Source: Mogibacterium timidum ATCC 33093 (GTDB lineage: Bacteria; Bacillota; Clostridia; Peptostreptococcales; Anaerovoracaceae). Taken from it: a DNA stretch of 64,000 bases. The stretch is from assembly GCF_000525775.1 (NCBI RefSeq), contig NZ_JALU01000002.1, positions 1 to 64,000 of the forward strand, given 5' to 3'. Below the pieces are notes generated by a model. The model was not told the origin of the DNA. It saw nothing but the letters and a program-made list of their open reading frames with translations, and ran no database searches. This document shows, in pieces, positions 23,649 through 32,199 of this stretch. Position 1 is the first letter of the stretch; each line of letters begins with the position of its first letter. Position numbers and translations under genes: made by a program.

Positions 23649-23842
23649 TTTAAGTTTACCTCCGTATTTTTCCTTTTCATTTTCAGCAGCTTTACGGTAT
23701 AGTACACACCGCAAACGAATAACACCATGATCGCCGGATAATCGGCAAAGCAGAGTATATCCGGAGAGTATATCCGGCTCACTGTAATCTGGGAATGCGA
23801 ATATCTTACCTGTCTCACAGCCTCATACCCTTGCTCCATCAA
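23645..23842 (-). CDS. Possible small membrane protein in the redox operon
   Basis: 65 codons. The start overlaps the stop of the aldo/keto reductase gene and the end overlaps the flavin reductase start (both ATGA-type overlaps), the arrangement expected for a coupled real gene. The C-terminal half has one hydrophobic segment (PAIMVLFVCGVYYTVKLL) followed by a basic tail. The N-terminal half, which contains a short duplicated stretch (tatatccgg), looks like noise, and no ribosome binding site is seen. It may instead be a remnant of a longer gene. Confidence 0.35.
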   Translation of the reverse strand: MMEQGYEAVRQVRYSHSQITVSRIYSPDILCFADYPAIMVLFVCGVYYTVKLLKMKRKNTEVNLK

Positions 23843-24696
23843 TGAAGATTCAGCACGAACTTCACAAATTCCGGATCATCGTGGTTGACGATCTCGCTGT
23901 GTCCCAGATCTTTCGCAGCGACCTTTGCCATCTCTTCGTCGGTCAGTGCAAAGTCCCAGATATCAATATTCTGCTCCATGCGCTCCACATGAACGGACTT
24001 CGGAATGATTGATACGCCGCGCTGTACATTCCAACGAAGTGCGACCTGCGCCGCGCTCTTGCCGTACTTATCTCCGATTTCCGTAAACTCCGAATCGGTG
24101 AAGATACCGTGCTTACCCTCTGCCAGAGGTCCCCATGCCTGCGGAACTACACCATAAGCCTTCATATTCTCCAGAGCTGCTTCCTGTGTAAAGAACGGAT
24201 GAAGCTCTACCTGATTGACGGCGGGAGTCACCTCTACCGTCTCGCAGAGATTCGCGAGAATCGCCGGATAGAAATTCGCCACGCCGATTGCCTTGGTCAG
24301 CCCTTCTCTGTAAGCCCGGGTTATACCCCTGTAAGCTGCGAAATAATCGCCCATCGGCTGGTGCAGAAGGATCAGGTCTACATAATCCATCGCCAATCTG
24401 CCGAGGGAGGTCTTTACCGCCTCATAGGCCGCATCCTCGCTCGTCATGTCGCTCACCCACACCTTGGTGGTAATGAAAAGCTCTTCACGGGTTGTCAGTC
24501 GATCCGCTATCGCACGTGCAACCCCCTTACCGACAGCCTCCTCATTCGCATAGGCTGCCGCTGTATCCAGCAGCCTATATCCGCTCTTGATGGCGTTGTA
24601 AACGACCTCTTCGCACTGTGCGGCATCCGGGATCTGAAATACGCCGAATCCCTCCAACGGCATTTTTGCTCCTGTATTCAGTGTTATATATTCCAT
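23839..24696 (-). CDS. Aldo/keto reductase
   Basis: 285 residues from the ATG at 24696, behind an ATGGAGG box. The catalytic tetrad of the family is visible: Asp and Tyr in LLDTAAAYANEEAVG, Lys in FITTKVWVSD and His in LILLHQPMGD. The NADPH-binding loop is IIPKSVHVERMEQN. It reduces aldehydes or ketones with NADPH. It lies in the operon between flavodoxin and the flavin reductase. Confidence 0.93.
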   Translation of the reverse strand: MEYITLNTGAKMPLEGFGVFQIPDAAQCEEVVYNAIKSGYRLLDTAAAYANEEAVGKGVARAIADRLTTREELFITTKVWVSDMTSEDAAYEAVKTSLGRLAMDYVDLILLHQPMGDYFAAYRGITRAYREGLTKAIGVANFYPAILANLCETVEVTPAVNQVELHPFFTQEAALENMKAYGVVPQAWGPLAEGKHGIFTDSEFTEIGDKYGKSAAQVALRWNVQRGVSIIPKSVHVERMEQNIDIWDFALTDEEMAKVAAKDLGHSEIVNHDDPEFVKFVLNLH

Positions 24697-24716
24697 TTTA
24701 CTATCCTCCATTTCTA

Positions 24717-25199
24717 TCAATTCAGGCTTTTTAGCCAGTTTTCTACTGCCTTCTCGGGATTATTCTCCGCGTCTCGCATTTCGACGGGCAGACCTTCGAG
24801 CACCCTTGCCCCTGGTGCCAGTTCACGGATAGTCTTGTAAGTCCCGCCATCCTTTGAACCCATGTGAGTGTTAAAAGGTATGATTGTCTTTCCGCTGAAG
24901 TCATACTGCTCAAGCAGCGTATAAATGATCATCGGGAAGGTATACCACCACATAGGATATCCTAGATAGATGCGGTCGTAGGCCGTGATATCGATCCTGT
25001 TTTTGATCGCCGGGCGCTGATCCTCATCGTGTTCCTTTTTTGCGAGCCTGGTCAGTGCATTGTAATGATCACGATTGCTGTCATAAGGAATGACAGGCTC
25101 GATCTCTCTTATATCCGCTCCGGTCTGCTTCGCAATTTCCTCCGCAACGATCTTGGATGTTCCGTACACGGAGAAGTACAGCACCAGTTCTTTTGCCAT
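24717..25199 (-). CDS. Flavodoxin
   Basis: 160 residues with an AGGAGA box before the ATG. The FMN phosphate loop is VLYFSVYGTSKIVAE; the aromatic flavin contacts are in YLGYPMWWYTFPM and the third loop is NTHMGSKDGGTYK. It belongs to the Flavodoxin_4-like group common in clostridial redox operons. It heads the operon and is divergent from the truncated LysR gene, which was probably its regulator. Confidence 0.9.
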   Translation of the reverse strand: MAKELVLYFSVYGTSKIVAEEIAKQTGADIREIEPVIPYDSNRDHYNALTRLAKKEHDEDQRPAIKNRIDITAYDRIYLGYPMWWYTFPMIIYTLLEQYDFSGKTIIPFNTHMGSKDGGTYKTIRELAPGARVLEGLPVEMRDAENNPEKAVENWLKSLN

Positions 25200-25254
25200 T
25201 TTGGTCTCCTTTCAAATCGCATTATGCGTGACATTTTTAGTTTGCTTTCTTCTG

Positions 25255-25932
25255 ATGCCCTCATTATATGCGGAAAGAGCGCTGGATGCCAACCGGGAGA
25301 TGATCAATCGAGTAGTCATGTTCGACAGGTCCTTAAGAACCGTGAATCTGGGCTCCTGCGCACCTTTTCCGATCAGTGAGATCATGCCCTTGCTGCAGGA
25401 ACGGCTTCCCGGGAAAACCCTGTCTGCAGAATTGCAGGACAGCGATGAAAAGCTGATCCGCGGGCTGAAGAACCAAATGTACCAGATTATCATTCTCCAT
25501 GAAGATCCGGACGATAAAACGCTGTACTGTCAGCGTTTTATGGAAGAAAAGCTGTATATCACAGTATCGGAAGACCATCCCCTGGCAAAGAAAAAGAGCA
25601 TTTCTTTTGATGATCTGAAAGGACTCCGTATTCCGATGACTGCCGGCATCGGCTTCTGGATGGATATCACGCTCGGACATCTTGCTGCTTCAGACCTGCT
25701 AATACAAAGCAGCATGGATGCACTGATGGAGCTGATCGATGCGTCCAACCTTCCGTTCTTCAACTCCGACCGGATGCTTAAAACCGGATATGAGATACCC
25801 GGAAGAATCTCCATCCCGATCACGGATCCGGATGCTCATGCCACCTACTGGATTGCCTGCTCGTCATCGGAACAGAAAACTTATCGACCTTTGTTTAATG
25901 CGTTAAGAGGAAATCTAATCAGAGGCAAATGA
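25255..25932 (+). pseudogene. LysR-type regulator lacking its DNA-binding domain
   Basis: 225 codons open from an ATG at 25255. The sequence is the C-terminal effector-binding domain of a LysR regulator (TVNLGSCAPFPISEIMPLL, MYQIIILHEDPDDKTLYC, LYITVSEDHPLAKKKSISF). The 60-residue winged helix that should precede it is absent. Upstream there are only about 55 bases before the flavodoxin start, so a deletion removed the 5' part and probably part of the shared promoter region. A product could not bind DNA in the normal way. Confidence 0.78.
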
Positions 25933-25939
25933 TAAAAAC

Positions 25940-25979
25940 GGCAGCTCCCGCTTCGCATCGCTTAGCCGGTTGAGCTGCC
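25940..25979 (+). terminator. Possible terminator after the LysR remnant
   Basis: An 8-bp perfect stem (GGCAGCTC / GAGCTGCC) with a 24-base loop, eight bases after the LysR stop. Only a weak T-rich stretch (tactgtttc) follows. Confidence 0.4.
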
Positions 25980-26092
25980 TACTGTTTCATATTCAATATA
26001 ATCACCGATCTCTACAGCGGGGAAACACGTCCTTGCGTTTCTACCTTGCAGCCTCTGCAGTCCGCTCATACACTGCAAACATAACGATTTTA

Positions 26093-27055
26093 CTATTTAT
26101 CCAGACTCTCCGCTATCTCCTTGAGCTTGGCGAAGCGTTTGCTTACGCCCGGTTTCTTGATCGGAGGTCTGAGCGCTTCCCCTATATCGGTTAGACTTGC
26201 TCCGGGCAGCTCCAGTCTGAGCTGTGCCGTCTCGCGTAGCACCGGATCGAGGTTATCCAACCCCAGCTTCGCATCTATCAGTTCAATATATTTGATCTGC
26301 TGCTCGGCCGCCGATAAGGTCCTGTCCACATTGGCATTGTCGCAATTTGAAATGCGATTGACCTCGCGCCTGAGACCTCTGCCAATCCTGATATTCTCAA
26401 ACTCCAGCATCGCCTCGTTGGCACCCATGATTCCGAGCATATCACTGATATACTCGGCTCGCTTCATGTATACGACGTGCTCTTCTCCGCGTTCAATCAG
26501 ACCTGCGGAGAGATCTACAAAGCTGCCTATGAGCCTCTTCAGATCCTGTGCCACCTGAGAGCTGTTCAGCACGAACTCCAGATGATAGCTCTTCCGCGGA
26601 TCTGACATGGTACCTACACCGAGGAACAATCCTCTGAGATACGCCTTCTTGCAGCATTTATTCCTGATTATCGGCTGATAGATACCGTCGCTGAGAAAAT
26701 CATTCCCCTCTTTTATGAGGATCATTCCAGTCTCACGCAATATCTGTAAGCTCTTTTCATCCGGTCTTATCACCAATGAATATCTGTATCTGTAGCTGCC
26801 ACGCGCCTTGCCCGGCACCTGTGAATTGCCGACTTCTATGCCGGCATTGCTTCCGAAATACTCCCTTATCAAGGTCTTGTAGTGCCTCGCAATTGCGGGG
26901 TTCTCCGTAGATGCGACAATGGTAAATTTGCCGCCGCCTACAAGTCTAAGGCTGCCGGCAACTCTGAGGAAACCGGTTATCTCTGCGAGCATGCAGCACT
27001 TCTTGGTCGGAACGACGCGCGCCAGCTCGCCCTTAGTCTGTGATGAAAATGACAT
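26093..27055 (-). CDS. whiA: DNA-binding protein WhiA
   Basis: 320 residues, the normal length. An N-terminal LAGLIDADG-like domain (KCCMLAEITGFLRVAGSL, then YLRGLFLGVGTM) is followed by a C-terminal helix-turn-helix (LRETAQLRLELPGASLTDIGEAL). WhiA is linked to cell division and chromosome segregation in Gram-positive bacteria. Its ATG follows the RapZ stop directly, so it is translated by coupling. It is the last gene of the murB cluster. Confidence 0.95.
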   Translation of the reverse strand: MSFSSQTKGELARVVPTKKCCMLAEITGFLRVAGSLRLVGGGKFTIVASTENPAIARHYKTLIREYFGSNAGIEVGNSQVPGKARGSYRYRYSLVIRPDEKSLQILRETGMILIKEGNDFLSDGIYQPIIRNKCCKKAYLRGLFLGVGTMSDPRKSYHLEFVLNSSQVAQDLKRLIGSFVDLSAGLIERGEEHVVYMKRAEYISDMLGIMGANEAMLEFENIRIGRGLRREVNRISNCDNANVDRTLSAAEQQIKYIELIDAKLGLDNLDPVLRETAQLRLELPGASLTDIGEALRPPIKKPGVSKRFAKLKEIAESLDK

Positions 27056-27928
27056 CTACTTTTTGCTGTCTCCCTTCGCGATAAAATCGAGGTCACGATG
27101 CGTCACGGTAACTCGGAAACCGTCCGCCTTGAACAGCTCCGCCATCTTATTTGCAATAGCAACCGACCTATGATGACCACCCGTGCATCCAAATGCGACA
27201 TTCAAATGATATTTCCCCTCGTGAATGTACCCGGGGATCAGCTCCTTAATCAGCGCATGATATCTGTCGACAAACTCGTTTGCCAGCTCGGACTTGAAGA
27301 CGTAGTTGACGATTTTCTTGTTATTGCCGGTCAACGGCTTGAGGCTCTTGATGTAATATGGATTGGGGATAAACCTGACGTCGACCATTATGTCGGACTC
27401 GCTGGGAATGCCGTACTTGAAGCCGAACGAAGTGACGTTGATATTGAACTGATTGCCCTTGCTTCCGAGGAATATGCGAGTCATAGCCATATTGAAATCG
27501 GCAACCTTCATGGTGCTGGTATCGATGATATAATCGGCCTTCTTGCGCACGCTCTCCAGTCTTGCGCGCTCATCTTCAATTATCGACTGGTTGACCTTGC
27601 CGGGCGCGAGCGGATGATGTCTCCTCGTCTCATTGAATCTTCTGACCAAGGTTGGTGTTGAAGCATCTACAAAGAACACCGCGCTCTCGATATCCTCCTG
27701 CTTCTTGAGCTGGTCGATCACCTCGACTAAATCGGAGAAAAACTCACCTCCGCGTATATCCGCCACGAAAGCGATTTTATCCATACCATTTGCCTTGGAC
27801 AAATCTACAAAATTCATCACAAGCTTGGGTGGCATATTATCTATGCAGTAGAAGCCTTGATCCTCAAGCCAATCTGCGGCCTTGGTCTTGCCTGCCCCCG
27901 ACATACCTGTAACTATGATAATTTTCAT
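27056..27928 (-). CDS. rapZ: RapZ/YvcJ family nucleotide-binding protein
   Basis: 290 residues. Walker A GMSGAGKTKA is near 8-17, and FVADIRGGEFF and FGCTGGHHRSVAIA are the signature blocks of the family. In Gammaproteobacteria RapZ guides RNase E to sRNAs; in Firmicutes YvcJ is a GTP/ATP-binding protein with poorly defined roles. The usual neighbour yvcK (gluconeogenesis factor) is missing between rapZ and whiA here. It lies three bases downstream of the PHP gene. Confidence 0.95.
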   Translation of the reverse strand: MKIIIVTGMSGAGKTKAADWLEDQGFYCIDNMPPKLVMNFVDLSKANGMDKIAFVADIRGGEFFSDLVEVIDQLKKQEDIESAVFFVDASTPTLVRRFNETRRHHPLAPGKVNQSIIEDERARLESVRKKADYIIDTSTMKVADFNMAMTRIFLGSKGNQFNINVTSFGFKYGIPSESDIMVDVRFIPNPYYIKSLKPLTGNNKKIVNYVFKSELANEFVDRYHALIKELIPGYIHEGKYHLNVAFGCTGGHHRSVAIANKMAELFKADGFRVTVTHRDLDFIAKGDSKK

Positions 27929-27931
27929 ACT

Positions 27932-28696
27932 CTACCTCTTCTCAATATTTACAATCCGCTCAAGATCGAGCCCGGCCTCGATTGCTCGTTCCACCCCGGC
28001 TATGTAGTTTCCGACTTTGTCAGGCACATGCGCGTCGCTGCTGATTGCAAACTTCACGTCGTAATTTGCAGCAATCCTAATCTCCTCAGCTGTGAGGTGA
28101 GTGTGCCTGGTACTGATCTCCATCAGGGTGTCGGTTTCCTCGCACGCCTTGCAAAGTGCCCTCATGTCGAACGGTCCCTTATCGCCGGGATGAGTGAGCA
28201 GAAATATGTCATTTTCATAGAGCGCTCTGAGCGCCATATCGGTATTCTTGTTGCGCAGCTGCGCTGTGCTTCCCGCCGGAAGTCCGGCGTGCCAATAGAT
28301 GTAGTTTGTAGTCATGTATCCGCGTGGAAGTCCGTAGTGATACCCGGCATTGACGATATCGAACCGGTCGAACTCATCCTTGCTGACATCCAGGCCGTTA
28401 GCCGTGTTAACTATGTTAGCTTCCACTCCGAGGATGACCTTGACGTTAGGAAACTTCCTCATCGCTACCTCTATATCCGCACGCATCGCCGGAAGCTTGC
28501 TCATCTTGAGACCGTAGAATTTGTGACCCGGACCATGATCCGTAATCGCAAGCTCGCGCAGTCCTTTCGCGGAAGCGGAGGCGACATTTTCAAGAACTGT
28601 ACCCTTGCCATGCGCATATATCTTGCCGTGCGAATACCTCGTATGCGTGTGGTAATCCGCAGTTAATCCATATAGCTTCTTAATGTTGTTTTCCAT
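27932..28696 (-). CDS. PHP domain phosphoesterase (YcdX-like)
   Basis: 254 residues from the ATG at 28696, with AGAGGA some 14 bases upstream; longer in-frame starts overlap murB. The metal-binding motifs of the PHP fold are clear: DYHTHTRYSHGK, ITDHGPGHKFY, GVEANIVN, THPGDKG, EISTRH and ISSDAHVPDKVG. It probably hydrolyses a phosphoester; the substrate is not known. This protein commonly stands between murB and rapZ in Clostridia. Confidence 0.88.
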   Translation of the reverse strand: MENNIKKLYGLTADYHTHTRYSHGKIYAHGKGTVLENVASASAKGLRELAITDHGPGHKFYGLKMSKLPAMRADIEVAMRKFPNVKVILGVEANIVNTANGLDVSKDEFDRFDIVNAGYHYGLPRGYMTTNYIYWHAGLPAGSTAQLRNKNTDMALRALYENDIFLLTHPGDKGPFDMRALCKACEETDTLMEISTRHTHLTAEEIRIAANYDVKFAISSDAHVPDKVGNYIAGVERAIEAGLDLERIVNIEKR

Positions 28697-28733
28697 CTGA
28701 TTATCTATTTCCTCTTTCCAGGCTGCCCCATGC

Positions 28734-29684
28734 CTAAACGCCTTCCGGCTTCGGCTCGGCATCTATAATCCTCACCTCGGGCTCCAGCTTGATCCCCGAA
28801 CTTTCCTCAACCTCTCTAGTCACAATGCCGATAAGCTCCCTGACATCCTTGGAGGTCGCCGCCCCGACATTGATAATAAAACCTGAATGCTTCTCCGACA
28901 CCTGTGCACCACCGACTGTCCTACCCTTGAGTCCGGCATCTTCAATCAGGGCTGCGGCATATCCTCCCACAGGTCTCTTGAAGGTGCTGCCGGCGCTTGG
29001 AAAGTTGACAGGCTGCTTGGTTCTGCGCTTATCAGCCAGCTCGTCCATTCTGTCTGCAATCACTTTCTTGTCCGCCTTTTTAAGACTGACCCTTGCAAAA
29101 AGTGCAATATCTTCGATTTTCTGCAACACACTATTTCTGTATGCAAAATCCATCTCTCGGCCTGACAGCTCATACACTGTGCTTCCATCCGCTTTCATCA
29201 AAGTCACGCTCTTGACCACATCCCTCATCTCTCCGCCGTACGCACCGGCGTTCATGAACAGCGCGCCCCCAAAGGTTCCCGGAATCCCCGATGCGAACTC
29301 AAGACCGCTGAGCCCATTATCTCTTGCAAAATTAGCAGTGCTCGACAGCATCCGCGCCGCGCCGACTCTAAGCTCCTCATCGTCACACGGCAGCACCTCG
29401 ATGTGCTCAAATTTGCCCCCGAGCTTGATGATCACTCCGCGGTATCCATCGTCATCAAAGAGCAGATCCGAACCGTTACCAATCAGCAGATGTCTGACAT
29501 TCTGACTGTCCAGCAGTCTGAGTAAATCGCTCAGCTCCTCTTCATTGCACACGATGACAAATACATCGGCAGTACCACCGATTCGGAAGGAAGTATGCTG
29601 TGCCATAGGCTCATCTGTCCTAATCCGGACATCCGGAACAATCTTGCGTATGCTATTTATTATGTTTATGCTCGACATATTCAT
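28734..29684 (-). CDS. murB: UDP-N-acetylenolpyruvoylglucosamine reductase
   Basis: 316 residues from the ATG at 29684 with AAGGAG upstream; ATG two codons later is possible. FAD binding: HTSFRIGGTADVFV and LLIGNGSDLLF; ASGIPGTFGGALFMNAGAYGGEM is the family hallmark. The catalytic Ser is in PSAGSTFKRP and the late Glu in EPEVRII, as in type IIa enzymes. It catalyses the NADPH-dependent second step of UDP-MurNAc synthesis. Its start lies inside the end of the upstream permease gene. Confidence 0.95.
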   Translation of the reverse strand: MNMSSINIINSIRKIVPDVRIRTDEPMAQHTSFRIGGTADVFVIVCNEEELSDLLRLLDSQNVRHLLIGNGSDLLFDDDGYRGVIIKLGGKFEHIEVLPCDDEELRVGAARMLSSTANFARDNGLSGLEFASGIPGTFGGALFMNAGAYGGEMRDVVKSVTLMKADGSTVYELSGREMDFAYRNSVLQKIEDIALFARVSLKKADKKVIADRMDELADKRRTKQPVNFPSAGSTFKRPVGGYAAALIEDAGLKGRTVGGAQVSEKHSGFIINVGAATSKDVRELIGIVTREVEESSGIKLEPEVRIIDAEPKPEGV

Positions 29685-30999
29685 CTTCAAAAAGTTCTCC
29701 TTGTTCAATACCGAACTTTGCATAATCCGTATATGATCTGACGTCTATCTCCTTGTTGCGCTTCTTGAGCTTGTTATTTGTAAGCTTTCCGGCATACCTG
29801 TATATTACCGCGAACACCGGTACTCCAAGAGCCATCCCCAGAAATCCGAACAATCCGCCGCCGATGAGAACTGCGATCAGTACCCAAAAGCTGCCGATTC
29901 CGATTACGCTTCCGACGATCTTAGGCCCGATTACATTGCCATCGAGCTGCTGGATAACCAGTATCATGATGATGAAATACCCTGCCTTGACCGGATCCTC
30001 GAGCAGCAGCAGGCAAATCGAAGGAATTGCTCCCAGAAACGGTCCAAAGAACGGAATTACATTGGTAACTCCAACGATTACTGCAATCAGCAAGGCTAAC
30101 GGCATGTGGAATATGAGCATGCACACATAGGTGATGATTCCGATTATAATTGCATCAAGAATTCTACCGACAATAAATCCGATAAAGGTTTCGTTGATAA
30201 TCTTGGCAAACTCATAGAGATTCCTCGCCTTTTGCTCGGAGCAGGTTGCCGCGACAATCTTGCGAGCGCCTGCGAATATTGTCTCCTTGTAGTTGAGAAG
30301 GTATATAGAAATCAGGATTCCGATAAACAGGTTTGCCCCACCTCTCACGACATTGATAATCTGCGTAGATACGAGGCTGGCCAGATTCTGGAAGTTATCC
30401 TTCAGGATGTTCTCCCTAATCCAGTCTATAATCTCGTTAGTCCCCGCATTAGCTGCTTCGTTGATCCATTTCACAACCTGGGGGAAGCGCTGCAGATGTT
30501 TTGTCGACCACGACGTGAAGTACGCAAGCTTCTCCGGCATGGTGTTCATCAGATTGACAATGCTCATGATTATCTGCGGTATTACAAAATATCCGATCAG
30601 AGCAAAGAATGCGACTATCAGAAGGATTGAAATCGTGCTCGCCCCTATCTTAGCTATAGCAAGATTGCGACGCATCTGAACAGTTATATCCTCTGCCGGC
30701 ATACGGCGTCCGCCGGCAAGCTTCATGCAGACCGGCTCGTCACATGTTCCTTCTGCTACCCTGACGGTTCCCTTGAGCTTGGTATATATGACCTTGACCA
30801 GCTTATTATATATCGGGCATAGCAGGAATGCGATAAATACGCCTATATATACCGGCATCAGGGTCTTGTTGACGATTTCAATGCCTTTGGTAAATTTCGT
30901 CTTATTGAGCACGTTGAACAGCATGATCAACACGGAACCGCTGACCACAAGTGCAATTGAAGCCTTGATATAGGGACTTTTTACAAATTTCCTTAACAA
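29653..30999 (-). CDS. AI-2E family transporter (PerM/YdiK-like permease)
   Basis: 448 residues starting from a TTG at 30999 after GAGAGGT. Eight or so hydrophobic segments occur (about 12-33, 38-60, 120-150, 220-240 and several from 275 to 420). The C-terminal block (FFGPFLGAIPSICLLL, then QQLDGNVIGPKIVG) is the family signature. Members export small molecules or act as Na+/H+ antiporters; the substrate here is open. It overlaps murB by 32 bases and begins the cluster. Confidence 0.9.
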   Translation of the reverse strand: MLRKFVKSPYIKASIALVVSGSVLIMLFNVLNKTKFTKGIEIVNKTLMPVYIGVFIAFLLCPIYNKLVKVIYTKLKGTVRVAEGTCDEPVCMKLAGGRRMPAEDITVQMRRNLAIAKIGASTISILLIVAFFALIGYFVIPQIIMSIVNLMNTMPEKLAYFTSWSTKHLQRFPQVVKWINEAANAGTNEIIDWIRENILKDNFQNLASLVSTQIINVVRGGANLFIGILISIYLLNYKETIFAGARKIVAATCSEQKARNLYEFAKIINETFIGFIVGRILDAIIIGIITYVCMLIFHMPLALLIAVIVGVTNVIPFFGPFLGAIPSICLLLLEDPVKAGYFIIMILVIQQLDGNVIGPKIVGSVIGIGSFWVLIAVLIGGGLFGFLGMALGVPVFAVIYRYAGKLTNNKLKKRNKEIDVRSYTDYAKFGIEQGELFEDEYVEHKHNK

Positions 31000-31128
31000 G
31001 ATTCTACCTCTCTATTCGTTTACACTTACACATAATTATATTACTATAAAAACGACGTCATTTGTGTTCTATCTTTGTGAAAATACACGTCAATCACGCA
31101 AACACCGCTCAATATTACATATTTCTAT

Positions 31129-31157
31129 TTGAAGTAAATTAGCTGCGCTGTTATCAT
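31129..31157 (+). promoter_or_regulatory. Predicted sigma-A promoter of yedF
   Basis: -35 TTGAAG (31129-31134), a 17-base spacer and -10 TATCAT (31152-31157), about 45 bases before the yedF ATG. The rest of the 200-bp divergent gap to the permease gene shows no further element I can support. Confidence 0.5.
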
Positions 31158-31201
31158 AGTGATGTATTTTATTTATATTATGAATTCGGAGGTATCGTAC
31201 G

Positions 31202-31783
31202 ATGAGACTAGATGCAGCAGGCAAGGCATGCCCAATCCCTGTAATCATGGCAAAAAAGGAACTGGACAACGGCACTCAGAGCCTCGAGATTATCGTTGAC
31301 GGACAGACACAGATCGATAACCTGGAGAGACTCGGTAATACATACGGCAGACCAATCAGCACCAGCCCGAATGGCGACAAGTTCCTCGTAAGCTTTGCTG
31401 ATGGAGACGGCAAGATTCCTGAAGCTGCAAACAGCTTTAAGGACGACAGCTATGCCGTATTCTTCAACAAGGCAGCCGTTGGAAGCGGAGATGCAGAGCT
31501 CGGACTAAACCTGGCCAAGATGGCTATCTACACGCTGTCCGAATCTGAAAATATTCCGACCTACGTTCTGTTTATGAACGATGGTGTCAAACTGACAACA
31601 GGAATTGAGCCACAGATCATTGACAATCTGAACACTCTTATTGAAAAGGGAGCTAAGGTTCTCGTTTGCGGAACTTGCCTCAACTTCTTCGGGATTAAGG
31701 ATGATTGCAAGATTGGAACTGTAAGCAACATGTTCGACATACTCGGAGCGATGCAGGCTGTGTCCAAGGTTATCACTCTGTAA
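31202..31783 (+). CDS. yedF: Sulfurtransferase-like selenium metabolism protein YedF
   Basis: 193 residues after a GGAGG box. Residues 1-75 form a TusA/SirA-like domain with the CPIP motif (GKACPIPVIMAKKEL) and its active-site Cys. Residues 95-193 form a DsrE-like domain with VCGTCLNFFGI. YedF proteins of this two-domain form accompany selenium-use genes (selD, selenocysteine or selenouridine pathways). Only DUF3343 follows here; no selD or lyase gene is in the window. Confidence 0.9.
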   Translation: MRLDAAGKACPIPVIMAKKELDNGTQSLEIIVDGQTQIDNLERLGNTYGRPISTSPNGDKFLVSFADGDGKIPEAANSFKDDSYAVFFNKAAVGSGDAELGLNLAKMAIYTLSESENIPTYVLFMNDGVKLTTGIEPQIIDNLNTLIEKGAKVLVCGTCLNFFGIKDDCKIGTVSNMFDILGAMQAVSKVITL

Positions 31784-31799
31784 CACCGGAGCAACGTTT

Positions 31800-32081
31800 A
31801 TGACTGAAGAATATTTCCTGTATACTTTCGAGTCAACACACGGAGCTATCGCTACCGAGAAGCTGTTAAAGCCGATCGGTTGTACAGTAATGCCTGTCCC
31901 TCGTCACATCTCGACAAGCTGCGGCATCGCTGTGAGAGTAGAGAATGACAAATTTGCCAGTTCAAAGCGGACCTTCCTCGGCAAGACCGACCTCACACCT
32001 GAAGAATATCACGTATATCATATTAATGATGACAGGTCAGATAGAGACCACGGCTTCAGGTTTGAGTTGGTAGAGCTATAG
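31800..32081 (+). CDS. DUF3343 family putative Se/S carrier-like protein
   Basis: 93 residues, 16 bases after yedF and preceded by CGGAG. The pattern YLYTFESTHGAIATEKLLK, then PVPRHISTSCGIAVRV is the DUF3343 signature, with the conserved Cys in SCGIAV. It is a small cytosolic protein found next to YedF and believed to handle selenium or sulfur. A terminator follows. Confidence 0.85.
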   Translation: MTEEYFLYTFESTHGAIATEKLLKPIGCTVMPVPRHISTSCGIAVRVENDKFASSKRTFLGKTDLTPEEYHVYHINDDRSDRDHGFRFELVEL

Positions 32082-32116
32082 CACTCGTCATGACCGGGGA
32101 TTAATAATCGAGACAA

Positions 32117-32155
32117 GAAGAGGAGGCTGCAAGCATCGTTTGCAACCCCCTCTTC
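32117..32155 (+). terminator. Terminator of the yedF operon
   Basis: A 16-base arm on each side (GAAGAGGAGGCTGCAA / TTGCAACCCCCTCTTC) with two mismatches and a seven-base loop. It lies 36 bases after the DUF3343 stop. The T-run is weak (cgctta), so efficiency is uncertain. Confidence 0.65.
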
Positions 32156-32199
32156 GCTTAACATTGCAGGCAGATTTTCCGAGTTATAGGTCTGTATTT

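Noticed and set aside
27857-28666. 269-codon open frame opposite the PHP domain gene
   Set aside because: The opposite strand carries all metal-binding motifs of a PHP phosphoesterase; this frame is a by-product of codon bias.
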